7,151 nt of DNA from Actinomycetota bacterium. GTDB lineage: Bacteria > Actinomycetota > Actinomycetes > Mycobacteriales > Mycobacteriaceae. Made by a program: the position numbers and the translations under genes. Below, piece after piece: positions 1-7,151 of the stretch. Location: the NCBI GenBank assembly GCA_005787665.1, contig SYAB01000426.1, positions 1 to 7,151 of the forward strand. Reading direction: 5' to 3'. Each line of letters begins with the position of its first letter. Within the stretch, counting starts at the first letter, position 1. Below the pieces are notes generated by a model, which saw only the letters and a list, made by a program, of their open reading frames with translations, did no database searches and had not been told where the DNA came from.

Positions 1-2937
1 GACTCGGTGTTCGTCGCCTTCCGCGACACGGTGGCCGCGGTCGCCCCACGCAAGGCGGTGAACTCCGGCACCTGCAGCACCGTGCGGGTATGGGCGAACC
101 CCGGTGCCGCCGGCGCGGACTTCGTCGGTATACCGGGTGCGGCAGGCAGCCTGTCTCCCGACAAGAAGCCTCAGGTGACCGGGGTGTTCACCGACCTCAA
201 GGTGGCGCCCCAGCCGGGCCTGTCGGCACGCATCGACGTCGATACCCGGTTCATCACCACACCGACCCCGCTCAAGTCCGCGGTGATGGCGGCCGGTGTG
301 CTGTGCGTGATCGCCTCGATCGCCGCACTGTTCCTGCTGGACCGTCGCTGGACGGTTCGGCGGGTCACCGCCGCCCGTCGCGGGCCGCTCTCCCACTGGC
401 CCGTCGACCTCGCCGTGATCGGCACCCTGCTGGTGTGGCACGTCATCGGCGCGATCTCCTCCGACGACGGCTACAACCTCACCATCGCGCGGGTCTCCGG
501 CGAGGCCGGTTACACCGCCAACTACTACCGGTTCTTCGGCGCCGCCGAAGCCCCCTTCGACTGGTACCAGTCACTGCTGGCGCAGATAGCGTCGGTCAGC
601 ACCGCGGGCGTATGGATGCGGCTGCCGGCCCTGGCCGCCGGAATCGTCAGTTGGCTGCTGCTGAGCCACTGGGTGCTGCCCCGGCTCGGGTCCGGCCGGG
701 CCGGGTTGTCGCGCAACACCGTGGCGATCGCCACCGCCGGAGCCGTCTTCCTCGCCGCCTGGCTGCCGTTCAACAACGGCCTGCGCCCTGAACCGCTCAT
801 CGCGGCGGGCGTGCTGGGAGTCTGGATGCTGGTGGAGCGCACCATCGCCACCCGGCGCCTGGTGCCCACCGCCCTGGCGATCGTCATCGCGGTGTTCTGT
901 GTGACCCTGGCCCCGCAAGGACTGGTGGCCGCCGCCCCGCTGCTGGTCGGCTCCCGCGCGGTGGCCCGCATCGTCGGCCGCCGGCGATCCCGGGATGGCC
1001 TGGTTGCCCCCTTGGCGACGCTCGCAGCGTCACTGTCGGTGTTCTTCGTCGTAGTTTTCCGCGATCAGACCCTGGCCACCGTCGCTGAGTCGGTGCGCAT
1101 CAAATACGTTGTCGGCCCGACGATCTCGTGGTACCAGGACTTCCTGCGCTACTACTTCCTCACCGTGGAAGAGCACGTGGAGGCCTCGCTCACCCGACGG
1201 TTCGCCGTGCTGGTGATGCTGCTCTGCCTCTTCGCGATCCTGACGATGCTGTTACGCAAGGGCCAGCTGCCCGGTGTGGCCCGCGGACCGGTATGGCGGC
1301 TCGTCGGCACGACCGCGTTGGGACTGCTGCTGTTGACCTTCACCCCGACGAAATGGGCGGTGCAGTTCGGGGTGTTCGCCGCCCTCACCGCGGCACTCGG
1401 CGCGGTCACGGCATTCGCGTTCGCCACCGTCGGCCTGCACAGCCGCCGCAATCTCGCGTTGTACGTGACCGCGCTGCTGTTCGTCCTGGCCTGGGCCACC
1501 TCCGGTATCAACGGCTGGTTCTACGTCGGCAACTACGGCGTGCCCTGGTATGACCGGCAGCCCGTTCTGCTTCACCAGCCGGTGACCTCGATGTTCCTGG
1601 CGCTGGCCATCCTCACCGGCCTGCTGGCCGGCTGGCTGCACTACCGGATCGACTACGCCGGTCATACCGAGGTCGCCGAAACCCGGCGCAACCGCCTGCT
1701 GGCCTCGACGCCGCTACTGGTCTTCTCCCTGATCATGGTGCTGCTGGCGGTGGGGTCGATGGCCAAGGGTTTCGCCCAGCGCTACCCCGCCTACACCAAC
1801 GGGAAGGCCAGCCTGGGGGCGCTGGGGTCCGGCCTCGGGGACCGCTGCGCGATGGCCGACGACGTCCTGGTCGAGGCGGACGCCAACGCCGGCATGCTGC
1901 AGCCCGCTCCCGGGCAGACCTGGGGCCGTTACGGCCCCCTGGGTGGCGAGAAGCCGATCGGCTTCACCCCCAACGGAATCAGCGACACCCTCGACCCGGT
2001 CGCCCCGTTCATCGCCAACCCCGGCACCGTCAACTCCGACGGCTCCCCCAACAAGCCCAATGTGGGGATCGGCTTTTCCGGGGGCACCGGCGGCGGCTAC
2101 GGCCCCGTCGGCGTCAACGGCTCGAAGGTGTTCCTGCCGTTCGGCCTCAACCCGGCGACGACGCCGGTGATGGGCAGCTACAAGGAGAACACGGTCGCCG
2201 CCAAGGCGACGTCCGCCTGGTATGCATTGCCGCCGCGTTCCGAGGACCGTCCTCTCGTCACCGTCGCGGCGGCCGGGGCCATCTGGTACGACGACGACGA
2301 GGGCGAGTTCCACTACGGACAGTCCCTCAAACTGCAGTGGGGCGTCCGCACACCGGACGGCACCTTCCAGGCGCTGAACAAAGTCCAGCCGATCGACACC
2401 ATCGAGCAGCTCGCGTGGCGCAACCTCCGCTTCCCCCTCGCCGGGGCGCCCGCCGAGGCCAACGTGGCCCGCATCGTGGCCGACGACCCGAACCTCAGCG
2501 TCGAGCAGTGGTTCGGATTCACCCCGCCGCGGGTTCCGGTCCTGCAGACCGCGCAGCAGTTCCTCGGCACCGACACTCCGGTGCTGATGGATATCGCCAC
2601 CGCCGCCCAGTTCCCCTGCCAGCGCCCGTTCTCCGAGCGCCTCGGCATCGCCGAGGTACCCCGGTACCGGATTCTGCCCAACCTCAAGCAGGTGGTGGTG
2701 TCGTCGAACATGTGGCAGTCAGCCCGGGCCGGCGGCCCCTTCCTGTTCATCCAGGCCCTGCTGAGCACCTCGACCGTGCCGACCTACCTGCGTGACGACT
2801 GGTACCGGGACTGGGGCGCGATCGAGCGCTACATCCGGGTGGTGCCGGCGGCGCAGGCCCCCGACGCCGCCGTCGACGAAGGCTCCCGGCGGGTTCTCGG
2901 ATGGAGCCGCAACGGACCGATCAGGGCGCTCCCATGA
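1..2937 (+). CDS. embA: Arabinosyltransferase EmbA, C-terminal ~90% (5' end cut by window edge)
   Basis: EmbA is a multi-pass membrane arabinofuranosyltransferase of the GT-C fold. It pairs with EmbB and transfers arabinose from decaprenyl-phosphoryl-arabinose to arabinogalactan on the outer face of the plasma membrane. The frame is open from base 1 and gives 978 residues. By comparison with M. tuberculosis EmbA (1094 aa, from memory) about 111 residues are missing, including the first helix. A GTG at 7-9 is internal, not a start. Visible parts, in fragment numbering: end of the N-terminal jelly-roll domain with Cys25; a helix at about 93-113; the SSDDGY motif with Asp155-Asp156 (bases 463-468); FNNGLRPE at 257-264; FRDQTLATV from 353; FTPTKW from 447; then several more helices and a C-terminal periplasmic carbohydrate-binding region from about 610. 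That region has Cys616 and Cys873, matching the pair that forms a disulfide in EmbC. An acidic YDDDEGE run near 2287-2307 and a Gly-rich stretch near 2071-2100 are local variants. embB follows with a 4-base overlap. Identity is secure; EmbC and EmbB are less similar. Confidence 0.96.
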   Translation, partial: DSVFVAFRDTVAAVAPRKAVNSGTCSTVRVWANPGAAGADFVGIPGAAGSLSPDKKPQVTGVFTDLKVAPQPGLSARIDVDTRFITTPTPLKSAVMAAGVLCVIASIAALFLLDRRWTVRRVTAARRGPLSHWPVDLAVIGTLLVWHVIGAISSDDGYNLTIARVSGEAGYTANYYRFFGAAEAPFDWYQSLLAQIASVSTAGVWMRLPALAAGIVSWLLLSHWVLPRLGSGRAGLSRNTVAIATAGAVFLAAWLPFNNGLRPEPLIAAGVLGVWMLVERTIATRRLVPTALAIVIAVFCVTLAPQGLVAAAPLLVGSRAVARIVGRRRSRDGLVAPLATLAASLSVFFVVVFRDQTLATVAESVRIKYVVGPTISWYQDFLRYYFLTVEEHVEASLTRRFAVLVMLLCLFAILTMLLRKGQLPGVARGPVWRLVGTTALGLLLLTFTPTKWAVQFGVFAALTAALGAVTAFAFATVGLHSRRNLALYVTALLFVLAWATSGINGWFYVGNYGVPWYDRQPVLLHQPVTSMFLALAILTGLLAGWLHYRIDYAGHTEVAETRRNRLLASTPLLVFSLIMVLLAVGSMAKGFAQRYPAYTNGKASLGALGSGLGDRCAMADDVLVEADANAGMLQPAPGQTWGRYGPLGGEKPIGFTPNGISDTLDPVAPFIANPGTVNSDGSPNKPNVGIGFSGGTGGGYGPVGVNGSKVFLPFGLNPATTPVMGSYKENTVAAKATSAWYALPPRSEDRPLVTVAAAGAIWYDDDEGEFHYGQSLKLQWGVRTPDGTFQALNKVQPIDTIEQLAWRNLRFPLAGAPAEANVARIVADDPNLSVEQWFGFTPPRVPVLQTAQQFLGTDTPVLMDIATAAQFPCQRPFSERLGIAEVPRYRILPNLKQVVVSSNMWQSARAGGPFLFIQALLSTSTVPTYLRDDWYRDWGAIERYIRVVPAAQAPDAAVDEGSRRVLGWSRNGPIRALP
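2923..2937 (+). promoter_or_regulatory. embA stop / embB start ATGA overlap with weak ribosome binding site
   Basis: The bases ATGA at 2934-2937 hold both the embB start (2934-2936) and the embA stop TGA (2935-2937). An AGGG at 2923-2926 lies 7 bases before the ATG and is the only Shine-Dalgarno-like match. The weak site plus the overlap suggests embB is translated by ribosomes finishing embA, which would keep the two partners of the heterodimer in step. This overlap decides the start choice for embB. Confidence 0.75.
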
Positions 2938-5900
2938 CCCGCACACTCACCGAGAGCGCCCGCGATTCCGCCGCCGAGGTGGCAATCACCCGACGGGTGG
3001 CGGTGATCGCCGGCCTGGTCGGGTTCGTACTCGCGGTCCTGACCCCGTTGCTGCCCGTGGTCCAGACCACCGCGACGCTGAACTGGCCACAGAACGGGCA
3101 GTTGAACAACCTCACCTCCCCGCTGATCTCGCTGACCCCGGTATCGATGACCGCGACCGTGCCGTGCGAGGTGATCCGGGGCATGCCGCCCAAGGGCGGC
3201 ATGGTGCTCGGCCTGGCCCCGCAGAAGGCCAAGGACGCCGCGCTCAATTCGCTCTTCGTCACGGTCAACGCCCAACGGGTCGACATCACCGACCGCAACG
3301 TGGTGATCGCCAGTGTGCCGCGCGCCGAGGTCGTCGCGCCGGACTGCCAGCGCATCGAGATCACCTCGACCGAGGACGGCACCTTCGCCCGTTTCATCGG
3401 GCTCCCGCCTCGTGCCGATGCCGCCGGGGACCAGGACGAGGACTCCCCGCAGACCGGTTTCGACGACCTTCGCAGCGGCTTCAAGGACCCCAATCTGCGT
3501 CCGAACGTGGTCGGAGTGTTCACCGACCTCACCGGCCCCGCAACACCGGGACTGAGCGTCTCGGCCGTCATCGACACCCGGTTCTCCAGCACGCCGACCA
3601 CCCTCAAGCTCGCCGCGATGCTGCTGGCCATCGCCGCCACGATCGTGGCGGTGCTGGCGCTGTGGCGGCTGGACCGCCTCGACGGCCGGCGCATGCACCG
3701 TCTGGTCCCGCGACGCTGGCGCACCCTGACCCCGGTCGATGTCACCGTGGTGAGCGCCTTCCTGGTCTGGTACGTGATCGGGGCCAACTCCTCCGACGAC
3801 GGCTACATCCTCGGGATGGCGCGGGTCGCCGACCGGGCCGGCTATATGTCGAACTACTTCCGCTGGTTCGGTGTGCCCGAAGACCCGTTCGGCTGGTACT
3901 ACAACGTGCTGGCTCTGATGACGCATGTCAGCACCTCCGGTATCTGGATGCGGCTACCCGACCTGCTGTGCGCGCTGCTCTGCTGGTTGCTGTTGTCCCG
4001 GGAGGTGCTGCCGCGCCTCGGCCCGGCCGTTTCGGGGAGCCGGGCCGCGCTGTGGACGGCGGGACTGGTCCTGCTGGCGGCCTGGATGCCGTTCAACAAC
4101 GGTCTGCGCCCCGAGGGCCAGATCGCCACCGGCGCGCTCGTCACCTACGTGCTGATCGAACGGGCCATCACCTCGGGCCGGCTGACCCCGGCGGCGCTGG
4201 CGATCATCACGGCGGCCTTCACCCTCGGGATCCAGCCGACCGGTCTGATCGCGGTCGCCGCCCTCCTCGCCGGCGGGCGGCCCATCCTGCGGATCATCAT
4301 GCGGCGCCGGGCGATCGTCGGTACCTGGCCGCTGATCGCCCCCCTGCTGGCCGCGGGCACGGTGATCCTGACCGTGGTCTTCGCCGACCAGACCCTGGCG
4401 ACCGTGCTGGAGGCGACCCGGATCCGCACCGACATCGGTCCGAGTCAGGAGTGGTACACCGAGAACCTGCGCTACTACTACCTGATCCTGCCGACGGTGG
4501 ACGGGTCGCTGTCCCGGCGGTTCGGCTTCCTCATCACCGCGCTGTCGCTGTTCATCTCGATGTTCATCATGTTGCGCCGCAAGCGGGTTCCCGGCGTGGC
4601 CCGGGGTCCGGCCTGGCGGCTGATGGGCGTGATCTTCGCGACGATGTTCGTCCTGATGTTCACGCCCACCAAGTGGGTGCACCACTTCGGGCTGTTCGCC
4701 GCCGTGGGCGCCGCCGTGGCTGCGCTGGCGACGGCACTGGTGTCACCGTCGGTCCTGCGCTGGTCCCGCAACAGGATGACGGTCGTGACCGCGGTGCTGT
4801 TCCTGCTCGCCCTGACCTTCGCCACCACCAACGGCTGGTGGTACGTGTCCAGCTACGGGGTGCCGTTCAACAACACGATGCCCGAGTTCGGCGGGATCAG
4901 CATCAGCACAATGTTTTTGGCGTTGTTCATTCTCTCCGCGCTCTACACCGTGTGGCTGCACTTCACCTCCCGGACCCGGGGCGAGGGACGGGTTGCCCGG
5001 ATCCTGACCGCCGCACCCATCCCGGTGGCGGCAGGCTTCATGGTGGTGGTGTTCCTGGCGTCGATGACCGCCGGGGTGATCCGTCAGTACCCGACCTACT
5101 CCAACGGGTGGGCGAACGTCCGGGCACTGGCCGGCGGGTGTGGTCTGGCCGACGACGTCCTCGTCGAACCGGACCCGAACGTCGGCTTCCTCACGCCACT
5201 GGCGGGCGAATACGGACCACTGGGTCCGCTCGGCGGCACCAGTCCGGTGGGATTCACCGCCAACGGCGTCGCGGAAAAGATTGTGGCCGAGGCAATCCGG
5301 GTCAATAACCCGATGCCGGGCGTGGATCACGACTGGGAAGGCCCGTTCACGCTCCGCAAGCCGGGCGTCAACGGCTCGACCCTGCCACTGCCGTATCAAC
5401 TTGACCCGGCCCGGGTTCCGGTGGCCGGCAGCTATGTCGATTCCGGCCAGCGGGAAAGCCTGCTGACCTCTGCCTGGTACCAGCTGCCCCCCGAGGACGG
5501 CGGCCATCCCCTCGTCGTGGTCACCGCGGCGGGGACGATCGCCGGCAACAGCGTGCTCAACGCATTCACCGACGGCCAGACCGTCGAACTGGAGTACGGC
5601 CGACCGGGACCCGACGGGGTCCCCGTGGCAGCGGGCCGGGTGCAGCCCTACGACCTCGGGCCGGCGCCGTCGTGGCGGAACTTGCGGTACCCGCGCGCGC
5701 AGATTCCGCGCGATGCGACGGCGGTGCGGATCGTGGCCGAGGACCGGTCACTGTCATTGGGCGACTGGGTGGCGGTCACCCCACCCCGGGTGCCCGAAGT
5801 GCGCACTATCCAGGAGTATGTCGGGTCCACCCAGCCGGTGCTCATGGACTGGGCGGTGGGGATGGCCTTCCCGTGCCAACAGCCGATGCTGCACACCAAC

Positions 5901-6185
5901 GGGGTGACCGAGGTGCCCCGGTTCCGGATCACCCCGGACTACACCGCCAAGAAGCAGGACACCGACACCTGGGAGGACGGCCGCAACGGCGGGCTGCTGG
6001 GGATCAGCGACCTGCTGCTGCGGGCACACGTGATGGCGACCTACCTCTCGGACGACTGGGGCCGGGACTGGGGATCGCTGCGGCAGTTCGACACCATCGT
6101 CGAGGCGGCTCCCGCTGAGCTCGAGTTGGGCAGCGCAACGCGCAGCGGGCTGTGGTCGCCGGGGAAGATCCGAATCAAGGCGTAG
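2934..6185 (+). CDS. embB: Arabinosyltransferase EmbB, complete; ethambutol target
   Basis: EmbB is the main catalytic partner of EmbA in arabinan synthesis and the principal target of ethambutol. The 1083-residue protein is of normal family length. It has a short cytosolic N-terminus, a first helix at about 22-43, an N-terminal jelly-roll domain with Cys78 and Cys138, and a second helix at about 226-244. The loop motif NSSDDGY follows, with Asp288-Asp289; by alignment Asp288 is the proposed catalytic Asp299 of M. tuberculosis. Then come FNNGLRPEG (387-395), FADQTLATV (from 483), FTPTKW (from 576), further helices, and a C-terminal carbohydrate-binding region from about 730 with Cys736 and Cys981. 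I chose the ATG at 2934 because it overlaps the embA stop (ATGA) and gives a normal N-terminus. An in-frame ATG at 2901 would add 11 residues inside embA and is less likely. The protein lacks a ~18-residue loop that M. tuberculosis EmbB has after the second helix. It carries instead a ~14-residue acidic insertion at about 158-178. The gene ends with TAG at 6183-6185. Confidence 0.98.
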   Translation: MTRTLTESARDSAAEVAITRRVAVIAGLVGFVLAVLTPLLPVVQTTATLNWPQNGQLNNLTSPLISLTPVSMTATVPCEVIRGMPPKGGMVLGLAPQKAKDAALNSLFVTVNAQRVDITDRNVVIASVPRAEVVAPDCQRIEITSTEDGTFARFIGLPPRADAAGDQDEDSPQTGFDDLRSGFKDPNLRPNVVGVFTDLTGPATPGLSVSAVIDTRFSSTPTTLKLAAMLLAIAATIVAVLALWRLDRLDGRRMHRLVPRRWRTLTPVDVTVVSAFLVWYVIGANSSDDGYILGMARVADRAGYMSNYFRWFGVPEDPFGWYYNVLALMTHVSTSGIWMRLPDLLCALLCWLLLSREVLPRLGPAVSGSRAALWTAGLVLLAAWMPFNNGLRPEGQIATGALVTYVLIERAITSGRLTPAALAIITAAFTLGIQPTGLIAVAALLAGGRPILRIIMRRRAIVGTWPLIAPLLAAGTVILTVVFADQTLATVLEATRIRTDIGPSQEWYTENLRYYYLILPTVDGSLSRRFGFLITALSLFISMFIMLRRKRVPGVARGPAWRLMGVIFATMFVLMFTPTKWVHHFGLFAAVGAAVAALATALVSPSVLRWSRNRMTVVTAVLFLLALTFATTNGWWYVSSYGVPFNNTMPEFGGISISTMFLALFILSALYTVWLHFTSRTRGEGRVARILTAAPIPVAAGFMVVVFLASMTAGVIRQYPTYSNGWANVRALAGGCGLADDVLVEPDPNVGFLTPLAGEYGPLGPLGGTSPVGFTANGVAEKIVAEAIRVNNPMPGVDHDWEGPFTLRKPGVNGSTLPLPYQLDPARVPVAGSYVDSGQRESLLTSAWYQLPPEDGGHPLVVVTAAGTIAGNSVLNAFTDGQTVELEYGRPGPDGVPVAAGRVQPYDLGPAPSWRNLRYPRAQIPRDATAVRIVAEDRSLSLGDWVAVTPPRVPEVRTIQEYVGSTQPVLMDWAVGMAFPCQQPMLHTNGVTEVPRFRITPDYTAKKQDTDTWEDGRNGGLLGISDLLLRAHVMATYLSDDWGRDWGSLRQFDTIVEAAPAELELGSATRSGLWSPGKIRIKA
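3182..3203 (+). repeat. Perfect 10-bp inverted repeat inside embB
   Basis: The left arm CATGCCGCCC (3182-3191) and right arm GGGCGGCATG (3194-3203) are exact reverse complements around AA. In RNA this could fold as a 9-bp GC-rich stem with a 4-base loop, about 250 bases into embB. It encodes Met-Pro-Pro-Lys-Gly-Gly-Met, a loop that is conserved in character in other EmbB proteins (MPPxGG), so codon choice at a conserved peptide may explain it. No U-run follows, so it is not a classical terminator. Confidence 0.7.
3816..3818 (+). other. EmbB Met295 codon, equivalent of M. tuberculosis Met306 (ethambutol resistance hot spot)
   Basis: The codon is ATG within ILGMAR, just after the Asp-Asp motif. 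Counting along the alignment gives a constant offset of 11 from M. tuberculosis numbering here. Met306 is therefore Met295, Tyr319 is Tyr308, Asp328 is Asp317, Asp354 is Asp343, Gly406 is Gly395 (4116-4118) and Gln497 is Gln486 (4389-4391). All carry the susceptible-type residue. Drug response is inferred, not shown. Confidence 0.85.
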
Positions 6186-6207
6186 GTCACAGCACAGCGG
6201 TCACAGC
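6185..6207. repeat. Nine-base direct repeat GGTCACAGC at the convergent gene junction
   Basis: GGTCACAGC occurs at 6185-6193 and again at 6199-6207, five bases apart. It covers the last base of the embB stop codon, the whole 15-base intergenic gap, and the stop codon of the PTS gene (TGA on the minus strand, 6203-6201). It may be a small tandem duplication or chance; no function is known to me. Confidence 0.5.
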
Positions 6208-7151
6208 CCCGCTTCGGCGGGCTGCGGCGCGGGCTGAACGGTGATGATCGGTGCGCCTGCGACGATCTCGCCGCTACCGGACATGTCGACGGCGCCGAAT
6301 TTCTTGGCGTTGAGCACGACGATCGGGGTGATCAGCGGGTAACCGGCTTTCTCGATCACCGCACGATCGAAGGTCACCAGCGGTGTTCCGGCCTCCACCC
6401 GGTCACCCTTGGCGACGTGGACATCGAAGCCCTCGCCCTTGAGTTTGACCGTGTCCAGACCCACGTGGATGAGGACCTCCACACCGGTGTCGAGCAGGAT
6501 GCCGTAGGCGTGTCCGGTCGGCTGGGCCGCGATCACGGTGCCCGCCCCCGGGGCGTAGGCGGTGTTGCCCGACGGCTCCACCGCGATGCCCGGGCCCATG
6601 ATGCCCTTGCCGAACACCGGATCCGGCACGTCGCTCAGGGCGACCACAGTGCCCGTCAGCGGAGAGAAGATCTCGGTGGTGACCCCGACATCCCCGGCGG
6701 CCTTCGTGGCGGCGGCGGCGACCAGGGTGTCCGGGCTGGCCTCCCCCATCGGGCCCTCCAGGTCGGCCACCGACACTCCCGCCGCCGCGGCGGCCGCCGC
6801 CTGCTCCGGGGTGCGGTAGCCGGAGATGATCACCAGCACCATCGAGGTGACGAAGGCGGCCAGTACCGCGACCGCGTACAGCCCCATATTGCTGAAGGCC
6901 GGGATGGTCAGCAGCGAGGTGAACACGAACGCCTTGGTCGTCACACCGCCACCGAGGCCGATGATCAGACCGCCGACCAGGCAGCCCACCAGCATGCGCG
7001 GATAGATTCGCTTGAACCGCAGGTGGATTCCGTACAGCGACGGCTCCGAGATGCCGCCGAGCAGGCCGGCCGCCAAACCGCCCATCGCCGTCTGGCGCAT
7101 CTGCTTGTCCCGCTCACGCCAGGCGAGGAACAGCACGCCCGCCGTGGCGCC
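6201..7151 (-). CDS. PTS sugar permease, EIIC end fused to EIIA (glucose/beta-glucoside superfamily), 5' end cut by window edge
   Basis: This is the C-terminal 316 residues of a sugar phosphotransferase permease; the frame runs open past base 7151. The GTG at 7134-7136 is probably internal, because the preceding codons read GATAG and continue the EIIC domain. Residues 1-112 are the end of a membrane EIIC domain, with the conserved GGISEPSLYG segment at 32-41 and hydrophobic helices at about 52-69 and 88-110. Residues 113-159 are an Ala-rich linker. Residues 160-308 are an EIIA domain of the E. coli Crr type, with SPLTG at 163-167, His214 (GHAYG) and His229 (LIHVGLDTVKLKGEGF). The 15-residue His spacing equals His75/His90 of E. 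coli EIIA-Glc, so His229 (codon 6465-6467) is the predicted phosphorylation site. The EIIC-EIIA order fits an EIIBCA protein like BglF, with EIIB off the edge. Substrate (beta-glucoside, sucrose, trehalose or glucose) cannot be told. It converges on embB with a 15-base gap, so it is a separate transcription unit. No antiterminator or operator is visible. Confidence 0.93.
   Translation of the reverse strand, partial: GATAGVLFLAWRERDKQMRQTAMGGLAAGLLGGISEPSLYGIHLRFKRIYPRMLVGCLVGGLIIGLGGGVTTKAFVFTSLLTIPAFSNMGLYAVAVLAAFVTSMVLVIISGYRTPEQAAAAAAAGVSVADLEGPMGEASPDTLVAAAATKAAGDVGVTTEIFSPLTGTVVALSDVPDPVFGKGIMGPGIAVEPSGNTAYAPGAGTVIAAQPTGHAYGILLDTGVEVLIHVGLDTVKLKGEGFDVHVAKGDRVEAGTPLVTFDRAVIEKAGYPLITPIVVLNAKKFGAVDMSGSGEIVAGAPIITVQPAPQPAEAGL
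6204..6224. terminator. Possible hairpin terminator with UUCG loop at the embB / PTS convergent junction
   Basis: Read on the plus strand, 6204-6209 pairs with 6219-6224 (six pairs), C6210 bulges, and 6211-6212 pairs with 6217-6218. That leaves a TTCG loop closed by C-G, the very stable cUUCGg type. It starts 19 bases after the embB stop. On the minus strand the same hairpin covers the last PTS codons, directly before its stop. There is no U-run on either side. Mycobacterial terminators often lack one, so a shared terminator is plausible but not established; it may only reflect GC-rich coding sequence. Confidence 0.4.

Noticed and set aside
1252..1254. TTA leucine codon in embA as a bldA-like regulatory signal
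   Set aside because: TTA-based control is a Streptomyces feature; a single rare codon in a mycobacterial gene is not evidence of it.
2656..2669. Two GGTACC sites two bases apart
   Set aside because: Short, within coding sequence for a conserved Val-Pro-Arg-Tyr-Arg stretch, and likely chance.
2901..2933. Upstream in-frame ATG as the embB start
   Set aside because: It would place 11 extra residues inside embA with no good ribosome binding site, whereas the ATG at 2934 forms the usual ATGA overlap and gives a typical EmbB N-terminus.
2829..3926. A 365-codon open frame on the minus strand opposite embB
   Set aside because: Composition is His/Arg/Gly/Asp-rich low-complexity typical of antisense frames in GC-rich genes, and it has no family match or start signal.
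2792..5308. An 838-codon open frame on the plus strand overlapping embB in another phase
   Set aside because: It is rich in Arg, Pro, Gly and Ala with no recognisable domain, as expected for an out-of-phase reading of GC-rich coding DNA; embB itself matches a known family end to end.
7134..7136. GTG as the true start of the PTS gene
   Set aside because: The frame stays open to the window end and the preceding residues GATAG continue the EIIC domain, so the gene is truncated by the window edge.

Overview
The window looks like a chromosomal segment of a Mycobacterium/Mycolicibacterium-type actinobacterium. The DNA is GC-rich throughout, and the two large plus-strand genes encode the cell-wall arabinosyltransferases EmbA and EmbB. 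These enzymes occur only in mycolata that build arabinogalactan. Compared from memory with the M. tuberculosis and M. smegmatis proteins, both match over their whole visible length. A fast-growing environmental mycobacterium is my best guess, because the third gene is a sugar phosphotransferase (PTS) permease, a system M. tuberculosis lacks. Species cannot be fixed from the sequence alone.

Layout. Positions 1-2937 (+) hold the 3' part of embA; about 111 codons, including the first membrane helix, lie upstream of the window. embB (2934-6185, +) is complete and starts inside the embA stop codon (ATGA overlap), so the two are almost certainly co-transcribed and translationally coupled. embC is expected further upstream by the usual embC-embA-embB order but is not visible. 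After a 15-base gap comes the 3' end of a convergent gene (6201-7151, -). It encodes the end of an EIIC membrane domain fused to an EIIA domain of the glucose/beta-glucoside PTS superfamily; its start is off the right edge.

Function. EmbA and EmbB form the heterodimer that adds arabinofuranose from decaprenyl-phosphoryl-arabinose to the arabinan of arabinogalactan. Both keep the Asp-Asp pair of the GT-C fold. EmbB carries wild-type-like residues at the classic ethambutol-resistance positions. The PTS protein would import and phosphorylate a sugar; its substrate is not readable here, and it has no obvious pathway link to emb beyond being a neighbour.

The DNA is almost fully coding and no stretch over 300 bases lacks a gene. 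I found no tRNA, rRNA, CRISPR array, insertion sequence or riboswitch. I also found no convincing new biological system. The items worth a second look are small: an acidic insertion in the EmbB N-terminal domain, a perfect 10-bp inverted repeat early in embB, a UUCG-capped hairpin plus a short direct repeat at the convergent junction, and the PTS gene beside the emb operon.
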